Origin: Deinococcus aerolatus
Lineage (GTDB): Bacteria; Deinococcota; Deinococci; Deinococcales; Deinococcaceae
Assembly (NCBI RefSeq): GCF_014647055.1
Contig: NZ_BMOL01000005.1
Span: forward strand, 182,689-242,030
Direction: 5' to 3'
Length of the DNA: 59,342 nucleotides
Positions 9,842-20,048 of this stretch are shown piece by piece. The first letter of the stretch is position 1. Each line of letters opens with the position of its first letter. The translations under genes were made by a program, and so were the position numbers. A model generated the notes under the pieces. It ran no database searches and was not told where the DNA came from. It worked only from the letters and a program-made list of their open reading frames with translations.

Positions 9842-9862
9842 GGGCGGGCGGGGTGAGGGGGG
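9842..9862 (+). other. G-quadruplex-type motif
   Basis: Four G-runs of 3, 3, 4 and 6 bases are separated by loops of 1, 1 and 3 bases, with more G-runs upstream from 9807. It lies just past the 3' end of the yjbQ gene, whose mRNA would be C-rich here. Confidence 0.5.
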
Positions 9863-9867
9863 CAGCG

Positions 9868-10287
9868 CTATTCCCCCGTCAGCGTCAGCACCAGCCGCCG
9901 CGCGCCGCCGCTGTCACGGTGCTCGCACAGGTACAGGCCCTGCCAGGTGCCCAGGGCCAGCCGTCCCTGCCGCACCGGGAGGCTCAGGCTGGCGCCCAGT
10001 ACACTCGCCTTGATGTGCGCAGCCATGTCGTCATCGCCCTCCAGGGTGTGCTCGAAGTCGGCCCAGCCGTCGGGCACGGCGTGGTTGAAGTAGCGCTCGA
10101 AGTCGCGCCGCACGTCGGGGCTGGCATTCTCGCTGACGGTCAGGCTGGCGGAGGTGTGCTGGATGAAGACATGCAGCAGGCCCACCTGCACGCGGGCAAG
10201 CTCGGGCAGTGCCGAGAGCACCTCGCGCGTGATGAGGTGAAAGCCGCGCGGAAACGGTCTGAGGGTCAACTCGCGTTGGTGCCACAT
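9868..10287 (-). CDS. YjbQ family protein (UPF0047)
   Basis: Small cytoplasmic protein of a very widespread family; relatives have been reported to have weak thiamin phosphate synthase activity, but the main role is unsettled. The 139-residue product shows the signature [31 protein letters not shown], with conserved His residues, then [14 protein letters not shown] and [14 protein letters not shown]. The start at 10287 is supported by TACGCT (10295-10300) 7 bases upstream, a leaderless promoter. It is single-gene, with its own terminator at 9753-9781, and divergent from the next dehydrogenase gene. Confidence 0.9.
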   Translation of the reverse strand: MWHQRELTLRPFPRGFHLITREVLSALPELARVQVGLLHVFIQHTSASLTVSENASPDVRRDFERYFNHAVPDGWADFEHTLEGDDDMAAHIKASVLGASLSLPVRQGRLALGTWQGLYLCEHRDSGGARRLVLTLTGE

Positions 10288-10340
10288 GCCGCCCAGCGTA
10301 CGCCGCAGTTGCTACAGTCAGCCGCATCAGGGGGCAAACC

Positions 10341-11609
10341 ATGAACGACGAACGGGAGAGGATTTTTACCGTGGAGGCCACGCCGGTCAAGTTTGGTCCC
10401 GGCGCGGCGCTGGACACTGGCTGGGAGCTGCGGCGGCTGGGGGCGCGGCGGGTGTTTTTCGTGGTGGACCCCGAAGTGCTGCGGCTGGGGCTGGCCGACG
10501 CCGTGCTGGACAGTGTCCGCACCGAGGGCATTGAAGTCACCGTGTATTCGGACGTGGAAACCGAGCCGACGCTGGCGTGCTTCGAGCGGGCCGTGGCGGC
10601 GGCGCGTGCAGCTGACGCCGACGCCTTCTCCGCATTGGGCGGCGGCAGCGCCATCGACATCGCCAAGGTGGCGAATCTGGTGGTCTCGGACGGGGGCGCG
10701 ATCATGGAGTACGTGAACGCGCCGGTGGGTGGGGGCCGTCAGCCGGCGGGGGCGCTGCGCCCGCTGCTGGCCATTCCCACCACCCCCGGCAGCGGCTCGG
10801 AGGCCACCACCGTCGCCATCCTCGACCTGCCGGAACTGCGGATCAAGACGGGCATCAGCCACCGCCGTCTGCGGCCCACGCAGGCCATTGTGGACCCGGA
10901 GCTGACCCGCAGCGCCCCCGCCGCCGTGATTGCCTCGGCGGGGCTGGACGTGGTGTGCCACGCCGCCGAGAGTTTTCTGAGCCGCCCGTACACCAGCCGC
11001 CCGCGTCCCGCCAGCCCCGCCGAGCGTCCGCCCTACCAGGGCAGCAATCCGGTGGCGGACCTGTGGTCCGCGCAGGCCATCCGCAACGGTGGCGAGTTTC
11101 TGCGCCGCGCCGTGCGGGACGCCGGAGACGGCGAGGCCAGGGGCGCCATGATGCTCTCGGCCACCATGGCGGGCGTGGGCTTCGGTTCGGCGGGCGTGCA
11201 CATCCCCCACGCCTGCGCGTACCCCATCGCGGGCCTGAAGCACCAGTACCGCCACCCCGGCTATCCCGGCGATAAGAAGTTCGTGCCGCACGGCTTCAGT
11301 GTGATCGTGACCTCGCCCGCCGCCTTCCGTTTCACCTTCGACAGCGCGCCGGCGCGGCACATCCAGGCCGCCACCATGCTCAGCGGGCAGGTCTATGAGG
11401 CCGACGACCGGGACGCCCTGCCGGACGCGCTGCTCGCGCTGATGCGCGACGTGGACGCCCCGCTGGGGGTGCGTGAATTCGGCTACGACGACTCGGACAT
11501 TCCCGCGCTGGTGGACGGGGCCATGAAACAGCAGCGTCTGCTGAACGTCGCCCCGCGCACGCCCACAGCAGACGATCTGGCGCGGATCTTTGAGGAGTCG
11601 ATGGGCTGA
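10341..11609 (+). CDS. Hydroxyacid-oxoacid transhydrogenase-like iron-containing dehydrogenase
   Basis: Group III (iron-containing) alcohol dehydrogenase fold; 422 residues. Dinucleotide-binding segments are ALGGGSAIDIAK and AIPTTPGSGSEAT. Metal-ligand candidates lie in GLDVVCHAAESF and GVHIPHACAYPIAG. The insertion PYTSRPRPASPAERPPYQGSNPVADLWS matches the region peculiar to animal ADHFE1, which couples 4-hydroxybutyrate oxidation to 2-oxoglutarate reduction, so I place it in that subgroup rather than with simple alcohol dehydrogenases. The substrate is inferred from the family. The promoter may be TACAGT at 10313-10318. Monocistronic. Confidence 0.82.
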   Translation: MNDERERIFTVEATPVKFGPGAALDTGWELRRLGARRVFFVVDPEVLRLGLADAVLDSVRTEGIEVTVYSDVETEPTLACFERAVAAARAADADAFSALGGGSAIDIAKVANLVVSDGGAIMEYVNAPVGGGRQPAGALRPLLAIPTTPGSGSEATTVAILDLPELRIKTGISHRRLRPTQAIVDPELTRSAPAAVIASAGLDVVCHAAESFLSRPYTSRPRPASPAERPPYQGSNPVADLWSAQAIRNGGEFLRRAVRDAGDGEARGAMMLSATMAGVGFGSAGVHIPHACAYPIAGLKHQYRHPGYPGDKKFVPHGFSVIVTSPAAFRFTFDSAPARHIQAATMLSGQVYEADDRDALPDALLALMRDVDAPLGVREFGYDDSDIPALVDGAMKQQRLLNVAPRTPTADDLARIFEESMG

Positions 11610-11640
11610 CAGCGCTGGGCTGACGCGCCTGGGTTGGCCC

Positions 11641-12000
11641 CTACTCCACCACGTCCAGCAGGTGGATCTCGCCCGTTTCTGCGGGACCGTCGATGGTCAA
11701 TACCTCCAGACGGCACGGCAGGTCATCGCGGCCCAGCTCACGGGTCAGGTATGTCAGCGCGGCCCGGTGCATCAGCGCCAGTTTGCGCGGCGTGACGCTC
11801 TCGGCAGCGCTGCCGTAACGACTCTGGCGGCGCTGCCGCACTTCAGTGAACACCAGTGTGCCGCCCGTTCCGTCGGGAGCGGTCTCGCGCGACACGATGT
11901 CGATCTCGCCGCCGGGCATGCGGTAGTTGCGGGCCAGCACCTCGCGGCCCAAGCCCCGCAGGTGGGCCGCGGCGCGGTCCTCGGCGTCCGCGCCCTTCAC
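11641..12000 (-). CDS. YraN/UPF0102 family nuclease-fold protein
   Basis: 119 residues with the restriction-endonuclease-like core of the YraN family: [34 protein letters not shown], then [25 protein letters not shown]. The E-x-D and E-V-R-Q-R arrangement matches the family's putative active site. Function is unknown; these proteins are often linked to DNA or Holliday-junction processing by homology only. It starts with GTG at 12000, 25 bases after the HAD gene, and is the last gene of a three-gene minus-strand operon. Confidence 0.85.
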   Translation of the reverse strand: MKGADAEDRAAAHLRGLGREVLARNYRMPGGEIDIVSRETAPDGTGGTLVFTEVRQRRQSRYGSAAESVTPRKLALMHRAALTYLTRELGRDDLPCRLEVLTIDGPAETGEIHLLDVVE

Positions 12001-12025
12001 GGGTTGGCCGCGCCGCGCCGCGTTC

Positions 12026-12688
12026 TCAGGCCAGCCACGCGGCCCAGCCCGTGAAGTCCGGCACGGCCAGCGCAGCCCCCGCCGCCAGCAGGACAGCCTC
12101 GGAGGCGGTGGTGCTCAGGGCCACCACGCGGCAGCCGGCCCCGGCGGCGCTCCTGACCCCGTTGACCGCGTCCTCATGGGCCAGACAGTCGGCAGCGTTC
12201 AGGCCCAGCCTCTCTGCCCCCAGCAGAAACGGCTCCGGGTGGGGCTTGCCACGCGTGACGTCCTCGCCCAGCACGCGGGTTGCGAAGCGTGCCCCCAGGC
12301 CCAGCGCCTTCATCCCGAACTCCACATTCACGCGGTCCGCGCTGGTGACCAGGCTGTAGGGAATGCCGCGCCCCTCCAGCACGTCCAGATACGCGCTGAG
12401 GCCCGCGACCTCGCGCAGCTGCCCAGAGCCCAGATCGCGGTAGCGGCCCTCCTTGGCATCGTGGAAGCGGGCGCTCAGCGCGGCCTCCGGATACCGGCCG
12501 GTCAGCCGCTCGATGATCTCCGGGTTGCGCCCGCCGTCCACCTTAGTGTCCAGATCGTGCTCGGTCAGGTTCAGGCCCAGCACCTCGGCGGCCACCTCCT
12601 GCCACGCCTGCCGGTGAAAGGCGTTGTTGGCGGTCAACACGCCGTCCATGTCGAACAGTACGCCCGCCGGACGCCACGGCCAGTTCAC
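12026..12688 (-). CDS. HAD-superfamily phosphatase/phosphoglucomutase-like protein
   Basis: 220 residues of the beta-phosphoglucomutase-like HAD subfamily. Motif I is [11 protein letters not shown] with the nucleophile Asp. Motif II is SLVTSAD. Motif III and IV elements are [17 protein letters not shown] and [17 protein letters not shown] helical cap occupies about residues 20-90. The substrate cannot be told: sugar phosphates are usual, general house-cleaning phosphatases are an alternative. Its ATG overlaps the stop of the dsRBD gene by four bases, so the two are co-translated. Confidence 0.85.
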   Translation of the reverse strand: MNWPWRPAGVLFDMDGVLTANNAFHRQAWQEVAAEVLGLNLTEHDLDTKVDGGRNPEIIERLTGRYPEAALSARFHDAKEGRYRDLGSGQLREVAGLSAYLDVLEGRGIPYSLVTSADRVNVEFGMKALGLGARFATRVLGEDVTRGKPHPEPFLLGAERLGLNAADCLAHEDAVNGVRSAAGAGCRVVALSTTASEAVLLAAGAALAVPDFTGWAAWLA

Positions 12689-13113
12689 GCGGGGTCCGTT
12701 TCGGGGCCGTGGCCCAGATCGGCCAGCAGGTCGCGGTACAGCCGGGCGGCGTCGGCGCGCACCTCGTCCAGCGTGGCGTCGTCTGGCGCGAGGTCCAGGG
12801 CCGTTTCCAGCGCGGCTTCCAGCACGCCGGAATAGATCGGCCAGCGGGCGGACGAGTCTGTCCCGGTTGTCCCGGTGTCCGGCAGTTCCGCGTCGTTCAC
12901 GCCGTCCAGGGCGCGCAGGGCCGCCTCGGCTGCCAGCCGCTCGGCGTCTTTCTTGCTGCGGCCCTCGCCGCCCACGCCCAGCACCTGTCCGCCGGCCACC
13001 ACCTGCACGCGAAAGGTCCGGTTGTGCGCGGGACCGTGCGAGACCGCCTCGAAGATCGGCGCACCCTGCCCCAGGTTGAGGAGCCGCGCGATCAGTTCAC
13101 CCTTGGCATTCAT
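12685..13113 (-). CDS. Stand-alone double-stranded RNA-binding domain protein
   Basis: 142 residues. Residues 1-70 form a dsRBD like that at the end of RNase [23 protein letters not shown], then [40 protein letters not shown], including the KK-x-AE motif that contacts RNA. There is no RNase III catalytic domain; the C-terminal half is an acidic helical segment. Start at 13113 is supported by TAGTCT (13120-13125) six bases upstream. It heads an operon with the HAD and YraN genes and may guide or protect structured RNA. Confidence 0.82.
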   Translation of the reverse strand: MNAKGELIARLLNLGQGAPIFEAVSHGPAHNRTFRVQVVAGGQVLGVGGEGRSKKDAERLAAEAALRALDGVNDAELPDTGTTGTDSSARWPIYSGVLEAALETALDLAPDDATLDEVRADAARLYRDLLADLGHGPETDPA

Positions 13114-13119
13114 GGCTTC

Positions 13120-13147
13120 AGACTAGGGCATCGTGGCGCGTTAGCCT
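13120..13147. promoter_or_regulatory. Divergent pair of leaderless -10 elements
   Basis: TAGTCT on the minus strand (13120-13125) is 6 bases from the dsRBD gene start. TAGCCT on the plus strand (13142-13147) is 6 bases from the ATG at 13154. The two genes are separated by only 40 bases. Confidence 0.5.
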
Positions 13148-13153
13148 GTGGCT

Positions 13154-13642
13154 ATGCGCCCGCTGCTGACCCTGCTGCTCGTCTCCTGCACCGCCTGGGC
13201 GGGAGGGCTGGCCCAGGGGCCGCCGCCCAGCAGCCCCATTGCGCCGGGTCAGGTCTGGACCCTGCAGGCCGTGACCGCCGAGGGCGAGATCTTCCAGACC
13301 ACCCTGCGCCTTGGTCCGCAGCCGCCGCAGGGCACGCCCGCCACCTACCGTGCGGACCGGGGCGTACTGCTGCTGGACCACAAGAACTCGTCCCTGATCG
13401 CCCTGGATCTGGCCGACGCGCAGGACGGCGGGCTGGCGCTGGCCTGCGCCTATATCGGCCCGCTGGACGCACAGACCTTCGAGGGCGTGCTGGCCGCCGC
13501 CACGCTGGAGAATCTTCCGCCCCTGCTGGAGGCGGCCCTGGCGGTCTTTGGGGTGGCCAGAACCCCCGAAGACCGCGCTGAGGCCAGCGCCGAGCTGCGG
13601 CTGGGGCGCTGCACACTGACGCGGGTGGCGGAGGGGGACTGA
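13154..13642 (+). CDS. Exported hypothetical protein
   Basis: 162 residues starting with a clear signal peptide (MRPLLTLLLVSCTAWAGGLAQG); the Cys at 13 lacks a good lipobox context. The mature part, SPIAPGQVWTLQAVTAEGEIFQTTLRLG, followed by YRADRGVLLLDH, looks like a beta-rich domain with two later cysteines (LACAYIG and LGRCTLTR) that may pair. No family recognised. The ATG at 13154 is chosen over the in-frame GTG at 13148 because the TAGCCT hexamer lies exactly six bases before it. Confidence 0.65.
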   Translation: MRPLLTLLLVSCTAWAGGLAQGPPPSSPIAPGQVWTLQAVTAEGEIFQTTLRLGPQPPQGTPATYRADRGVLLLDHKNSSLIALDLADAQDGGLALACAYIGPLDAQTFEGVLAAATLENLPPLLEAALAVFGVARTPEDRAEASAELRLGRCTLTRVAEGD

Positions 13643-13774
13643 CTTGGTGGGACCAGAGTGGAGTTGCCGTGGGCAGAGAAGTTCTGAGAGGCGTCGCGGC
13701 AGGCTGCTTCAGCCTCTGGCGTGAGGTCTGCGCCACCGGACCACGTGTCGTTTGAATGTTCGGCGGGAACGGGC

Positions 13775-14251
13775 CTAGCCAGTCATGTCGGCGTTTCGCG
13801 CCCCGGCCACCCGCGAATCCAGCGCGGCCAGTCGGCGGCGCAGGCCCAGGATGTAAAGCTCCGGCGGCACCTCCTCGCCGTAGCACCACGCCCGGACCTC
13901 CCGGTGCTGGGCGGTCCGCAGCAGGCTATCCAGCACCTGCAGGAGATGTTCGCGGCCCGCACGTGCCTCGGCCAGCAGGTCCGGCAGGGTCATCTCGGCC
14001 AGCGGGGCGGTCTTGCGGAGCGGCAGCGCGGCCCAGTCGTCGCCCAGGCCCAGCCGCATCTCCATGGTCATCTTGCGCCCCATGCCGATGCTGGCGCGCA
14101 GGGTGTCCTCGGCCCCCGCGCCCCAGTGGGGGGAGTTCAGCACCTCGGCCTGCCGCGCACTCAGGGCGTCCAGCTCACGGCGCACCTCCGGCACCGTGGC
14201 GGTCCGGGCCTCGGCCCGCAGCAGGTCCAGCGGGTGGGGATCGGCGGTCAC
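13775..14251 (-). CDS. Hypothetical protein, helical
   Basis: 158 residues, mostly predicted helix: HPLDLLRAEARTATVPEVRRELDALSARQAEVLNSP, then AREHLLQVLDSLLRTAQHREVRAW. No catalytic motif is seen. I start it at the GTG at 14251, four bases after the upstream gene's stop at 14256. The longer open frame to 14503 overlaps that gene antisense-free but in a low-complexity shadow. It likely forms an operon with the 98-residue gene upstream. Function unknown. Confidence 0.6.
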   Translation of the reverse strand: MTADPHPLDLLRAEARTATVPEVRRELDALSARQAEVLNSPHWGAGAEDTLRASIGMGRKMTMEMRLGLGDDWAALPLRKTAPLAEMTLPDLLAEARAGREHLLQVLDSLLRTAQHREVRAWCYGEEVPPELYILGLRRRLAALDSRVAGARNADMTG

Positions 14252-14255
14252 AGGC

Positions 14256-14552
14256 TCAGTCCTCCCATTCCCTGACCGGCACGAACTCCAGTCCGTCGCC
14301 GCTGGTGGACAGCACCTGATAGCGGTTGTTGAACTGCACCACCAACTCGCCCCGGTCCAGATGCTGCGGCGACACCACCGGCTTGCGGAACACGTAGTTG
14401 CCGTCGTCGTCGACGCCAATGTGCGCGCCCTTGGTAAAGCGGAACTCGACGATCTCGCCGTGCCGGGCGGTGCGGACGCGCACCCGGAAGGTCTGGGCGT
14501 CATCCTGCTTGACGTTGGGGTTGGCGGGCACTTTGCGGAACAGGTTGAACAT
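14256..14552 (-). CDS. Hypothetical protein, small beta-rich
   Basis: 98 residues: MFNLFRKVPANPNVKQDDAQ, then a beta-strand pattern FRVRVRTARHGEIVEFRFTKGAHIGVDDDGNYVFRKPVV and GELVVQFNNRYQVLSTSGDGLEFVPVREWED. A good ribosome-binding site (GGAGGCCCC then ATG) fixes the start. There is no signal peptide and no known domain. Codon use looks normal for the region. It is followed four bases later by the helical hypothetical gene. Confidence 0.7.
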   Translation of the reverse strand: MFNLFRKVPANPNVKQDDAQTFRVRVRTARHGEIVEFRFTKGAHIGVDDDGNYVFRKPVVSPQHLDRGELVVQFNNRYQVLSTSGDGLEFVPVREWED

Positions 14553-14581
14553 GGGGCCTCCGGGCGTGGGCGGGGGAATCG

Positions 14582-15691
14582 TCAGATTTCTTTGAGCAGG
14601 CGGGTCAGCAGGCGCACGTGGTCCGGCCAGCGGTCCAGACGAACGTGCTCGTGGCTGGCGTGCGCGCCGTCGCCGGGGGCGCCCAGACCGTCCAGGGTGG
14701 GTGCGAGCGGCGCGGTGAAGTTACCGTCGCTGCCGCCCCCCACAACCTCATGGCCGACCGTGAAGCCCAGCTGCTGCCCGATGGCCTGGGCCTGAGCGAA
14801 CAGCGCCATCGTCGCCCCGCCCTGCTCGAAGGGGGGCCGGTTCAACCCGCCCCCAAGGGTCAGCGTGACGCGCGGGTCCGCCGGGGTCATGGCCTGCACG
14901 GCGGCCGTGACGCGCTCGGCCTCGGCCAGGGTGGACACGCGCAGGTCAACGTCCAGCACACATTCGGCCGGCACCACGTTGACCGCGCTGCCCCCCCGGA
15001 TCAGCCCGACGCTGATGGTGGTGCCGATGTCCGGACGGGCCAGGGCCTGAATTTCCAGCACCGCCTGCGCGGCGGCCGTGATTGCGCTGGCGCCCTCCTC
15101 GGGCTTGTTTCCGGCGTGGCTGGCGACGCCGTGAAAGTGCAGGGAAAAATGGCCGGTGCCCTTGCGGCCGGTCTTGAGGTTGTGGCTGTCGGCCACCGGC
15201 GGCTCCACCACCAGCACCGCACGGGCGTGGCGGGCAGCGTTCTCGATGTGCCCGCGGCTGCTGGCACTGCCCGTTTCCTCATCCGGCGAGAGCAGCACCT
15301 GAACGCCCCCCCTGGGCCACCCGTGGTTCAGGCTGCGCAGGGCGTGAATCAGCCCTACAATGCCGGCTTTCATGTCGTAGGTGCCGGGCCCGTAGAGGCG
15401 GTCGCCCTCCACACGCCACGGCATCTGTGCCAGGGTGCCGTGCGGCCAGACCGTATCGGCGTGGGTCAGCACCAGAATCGGCTGCTCGTCGTATCCGACA
15501 CCGAAATTGAACAGGCGGGTGCCGCCGGGCAGGCCGTGCGTCTCCGCGCCGAGGTCGCGCGCCCACTGTTCGACCACGTCCATGACGCGGCAGATGGCGG
15601 CCAGATCGCTGGACGGCGACTCGATCTCGACCAGGGTCCGCAGATCGTTCAGCATGGCCTGGAGTTCGGGGTGACCTTCTGGGGATGACAT
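14582..15691 (-). CDS. M20 family metallopeptidase (carboxypeptidase G2-like)
   Basis: Zinc-dependent exopeptidase or amidase; 369 residues. Metal and catalytic residues are visible: H and D in LVLTHADTVWPHG, D in YGPGTYDMKAG, the EE pair in LLSPDEETGSASSRGHIE, E in VVEPPV, and His in GAHASHEHVRLDRW near the end. The dimerisation domain lies at about residues 175-290. Closest in character to glutamate carboxypeptidases that release C-terminal glutamate, but the substrate is inferred. TAGCAT (15699-15704) seven bases before 15691 supports this ATG over the one at 15700, which sits inside the -10. Confidence 0.87.
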   Translation of the reverse strand: MSSPEGHPELQAMLNDLRTLVEIESPSSDLAAICRVMDVVEQWARDLGAETHGLPGGTRLFNFGVGYDEQPILVLTHADTVWPHGTLAQMPWRVEGDRLYGPGTYDMKAGIVGLIHALRSLNHGWPRGGVQVLLSPDEETGSASSRGHIENAARHARAVLVVEPPVADSHNLKTGRKGTGHFSLHFHGVASHAGNKPEEGASAITAAAQAVLEIQALARPDIGTTISVGLIRGGSAVNVVPAECVLDVDLRVSTLAEAERVTAAVQAMTPADPRVTLTLGGGLNRPPFEQGGATMALFAQAQAIGQQLGFTVGHEVVGGGSDGNFTAPLAPTLDGLGAPGDGAHASHEHVRLDRWPDHVRLLTRLLKEI

Positions 15692-15730
15692 ACCGCCCAT
15701 GCTACCCCGGCCTGCCGCCCCGCCAGAATG

Positions 15731-15759
15731 TGCTGGAGGTCAGGAAAAAACCTCCAGCA
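15731..15759 (-). terminator. Hairpin downstream of the 107-residue gene
   Basis: A perfect 10-bp stem (TGCTGGAGGT 15731-15740 with ACCTCCAGCA 15750-15759). On the minus strand the T-run falls in the loop, not after the stem, so termination efficiency is uncertain. Confidence 0.5.
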
Positions 15760-15806
15760 GGGCACCGGAGGTCTGGATGTGTCGGGAATTGACCTGCGCG
15801 AACAGC

Positions 15807-16130
15807 TTAGATCAGCAGTTCGAGTTGCTGGGCCGTGACCTTGACCCGGGCGCGGCCCTTCAGGTACAGGTCATGGACCGCCTCCTTGCCGAAAATACGG
15901 CCCAGGTGGGTGCTGGTGACTTCCAGGATGCGCTCCCCACCGCGCTCGGCGCTGATCCTGAGCCGGACGATGTTGGTGGTGCCCGGAACCCAGCTGCACA
16001 GCATGTCGTGAAGGGCCTGGGGCGTCGCCGCTGCGGAATGGGCCGCTGTGGAAAGCGAGCGGGTCAGGGACTTGGCCTTGGATGCAGTGGTCTGGGCACG
16101 GGCGGACGGGGGTTGAGGAACAGTCATCAT
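15807..16130 (-). CDS. Hypothetical protein
   Basis: 107 residues. An Ala/Ser/Thr-rich N-terminal stretch (about 1-45) precedes a compact domain: LHDMLCSWVPGTTNIVRLRISAERGGERILEVTSTHLGRIFGKEAVHDLYLKGRARVKVTAQQLELLI. The C-terminal part, with alternating hydrophobic strands and basic residues, may bind nucleic acid, but no family is recognised. GGAGGCCC right before the ATG at 16130 decides the start; an in-frame extension to 16196 has no signal. Confidence 0.6.
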   Translation of the reverse strand: MMTVPQPPSARAQTTASKAKSLTRSLSTAAHSAAATPQALHDMLCSWVPGTTNIVRLRISAERGGERILEVTSTHLGRIFGKEAVHDLYLKGRARVKVTAQQLELLI

Positions 16131-16412
16131 GGGCCTCCGAAAAAAATAAAAATGAGTATCAATTGGTGGGCCGTACTGCGGACACCGGTTTCGCAATCCA
16201 GGCAGAACCTGCGCACACCAGCGTCAGAAAATCGACGCCGCGCCGCGAAACGGGGCTATGCCAGAATTTCGAGGCCGGGGGTGCCGATATGTCTAGCCTA
16301 ACTGACGCCTTTCTGATGATCAGGAGCGCGGCACCCAATTTGCCTTGAGTGTTTCGTCATGAAGGCTGATCCGGTGGGCGTTGAGGCTTGCTGTCCCTGG
16401 AGAGCAAGCGGC
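16131..16412. other. Divergent intergenic region
   Basis: About 280 bases between the 107-residue gene and the S9 peptidase gene. Slightly AT-rich near 16140-16165. I see no gene, RNA or repeat here apart from the promoter of the peptidase at its right edge. Confidence 0.4.
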
Positions 16413-16418
16413 TATCCT
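16413..16418 (+). promoter_or_regulatory. Leaderless -10 element of the S9 peptidase
   Basis: TATCCT ends 7 bases before the ATG at 16426. Confidence 0.45.
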
Positions 16419-16425
16419 GAGGGCC

Positions 16426-18372
<1,947 letters not shown>

Positions 18373-18401
18373 ATTGGTCTTTGAACATGCCCGTGCATTT
18401 G

Positions 18402-18428
18402 CCCCTCTCCTTAGCGGGAGGGGTTTTT
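18402..18428 (+). terminator. Intrinsic terminator after the S9 peptidase
   Basis: CCCCTC (18402-18407) pairs with GAGGGG (18418-18423), followed by TTTTT (18424-18428). Confidence 0.8.
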
Positions 18429-18505
18429 GCCTGTCGCCCTGTTGGGGGAGGCGAGAACACCCGAGGCGGAGATTCTGGCCGCTGCGTCAGACGCACAGGC
18501 TGTTC

Positions 18506-18511
18506 TAAACT
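18506..18511 (+). promoter_or_regulatory. Leaderless -10 element of fumC
   Basis: TAAACT ends six bases before the ATG at 18518. Confidence 0.5.
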
Positions 18512-18517
18512 GCCCCC

Positions 18518-19912
<1,395 letters not shown>

Positions 19913-19970
19913 TCCGCCCGCGTGTGTGGTCGTGCTCCCTGAATACGCTGGCTGAACCAGGAAAAGACGA

Positions 19971-20008
19971 GAAGAGAGGGTCTGCCGTGTGTGGCAGACC
20001 CTCTCTTC
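19971..20008. terminator. Bidirectional terminator between fumC and the beta-helix gene
   Basis: A perfect 16-bp stem (19971-19986 with 19993-20008) and a 6-base loop lie between convergent genes. Confidence 0.8.
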
Positions 20009-20048
20009 GTTCTTACTCAGGAAGCTGGTGCTTTCTGAAGCTGCGTGT

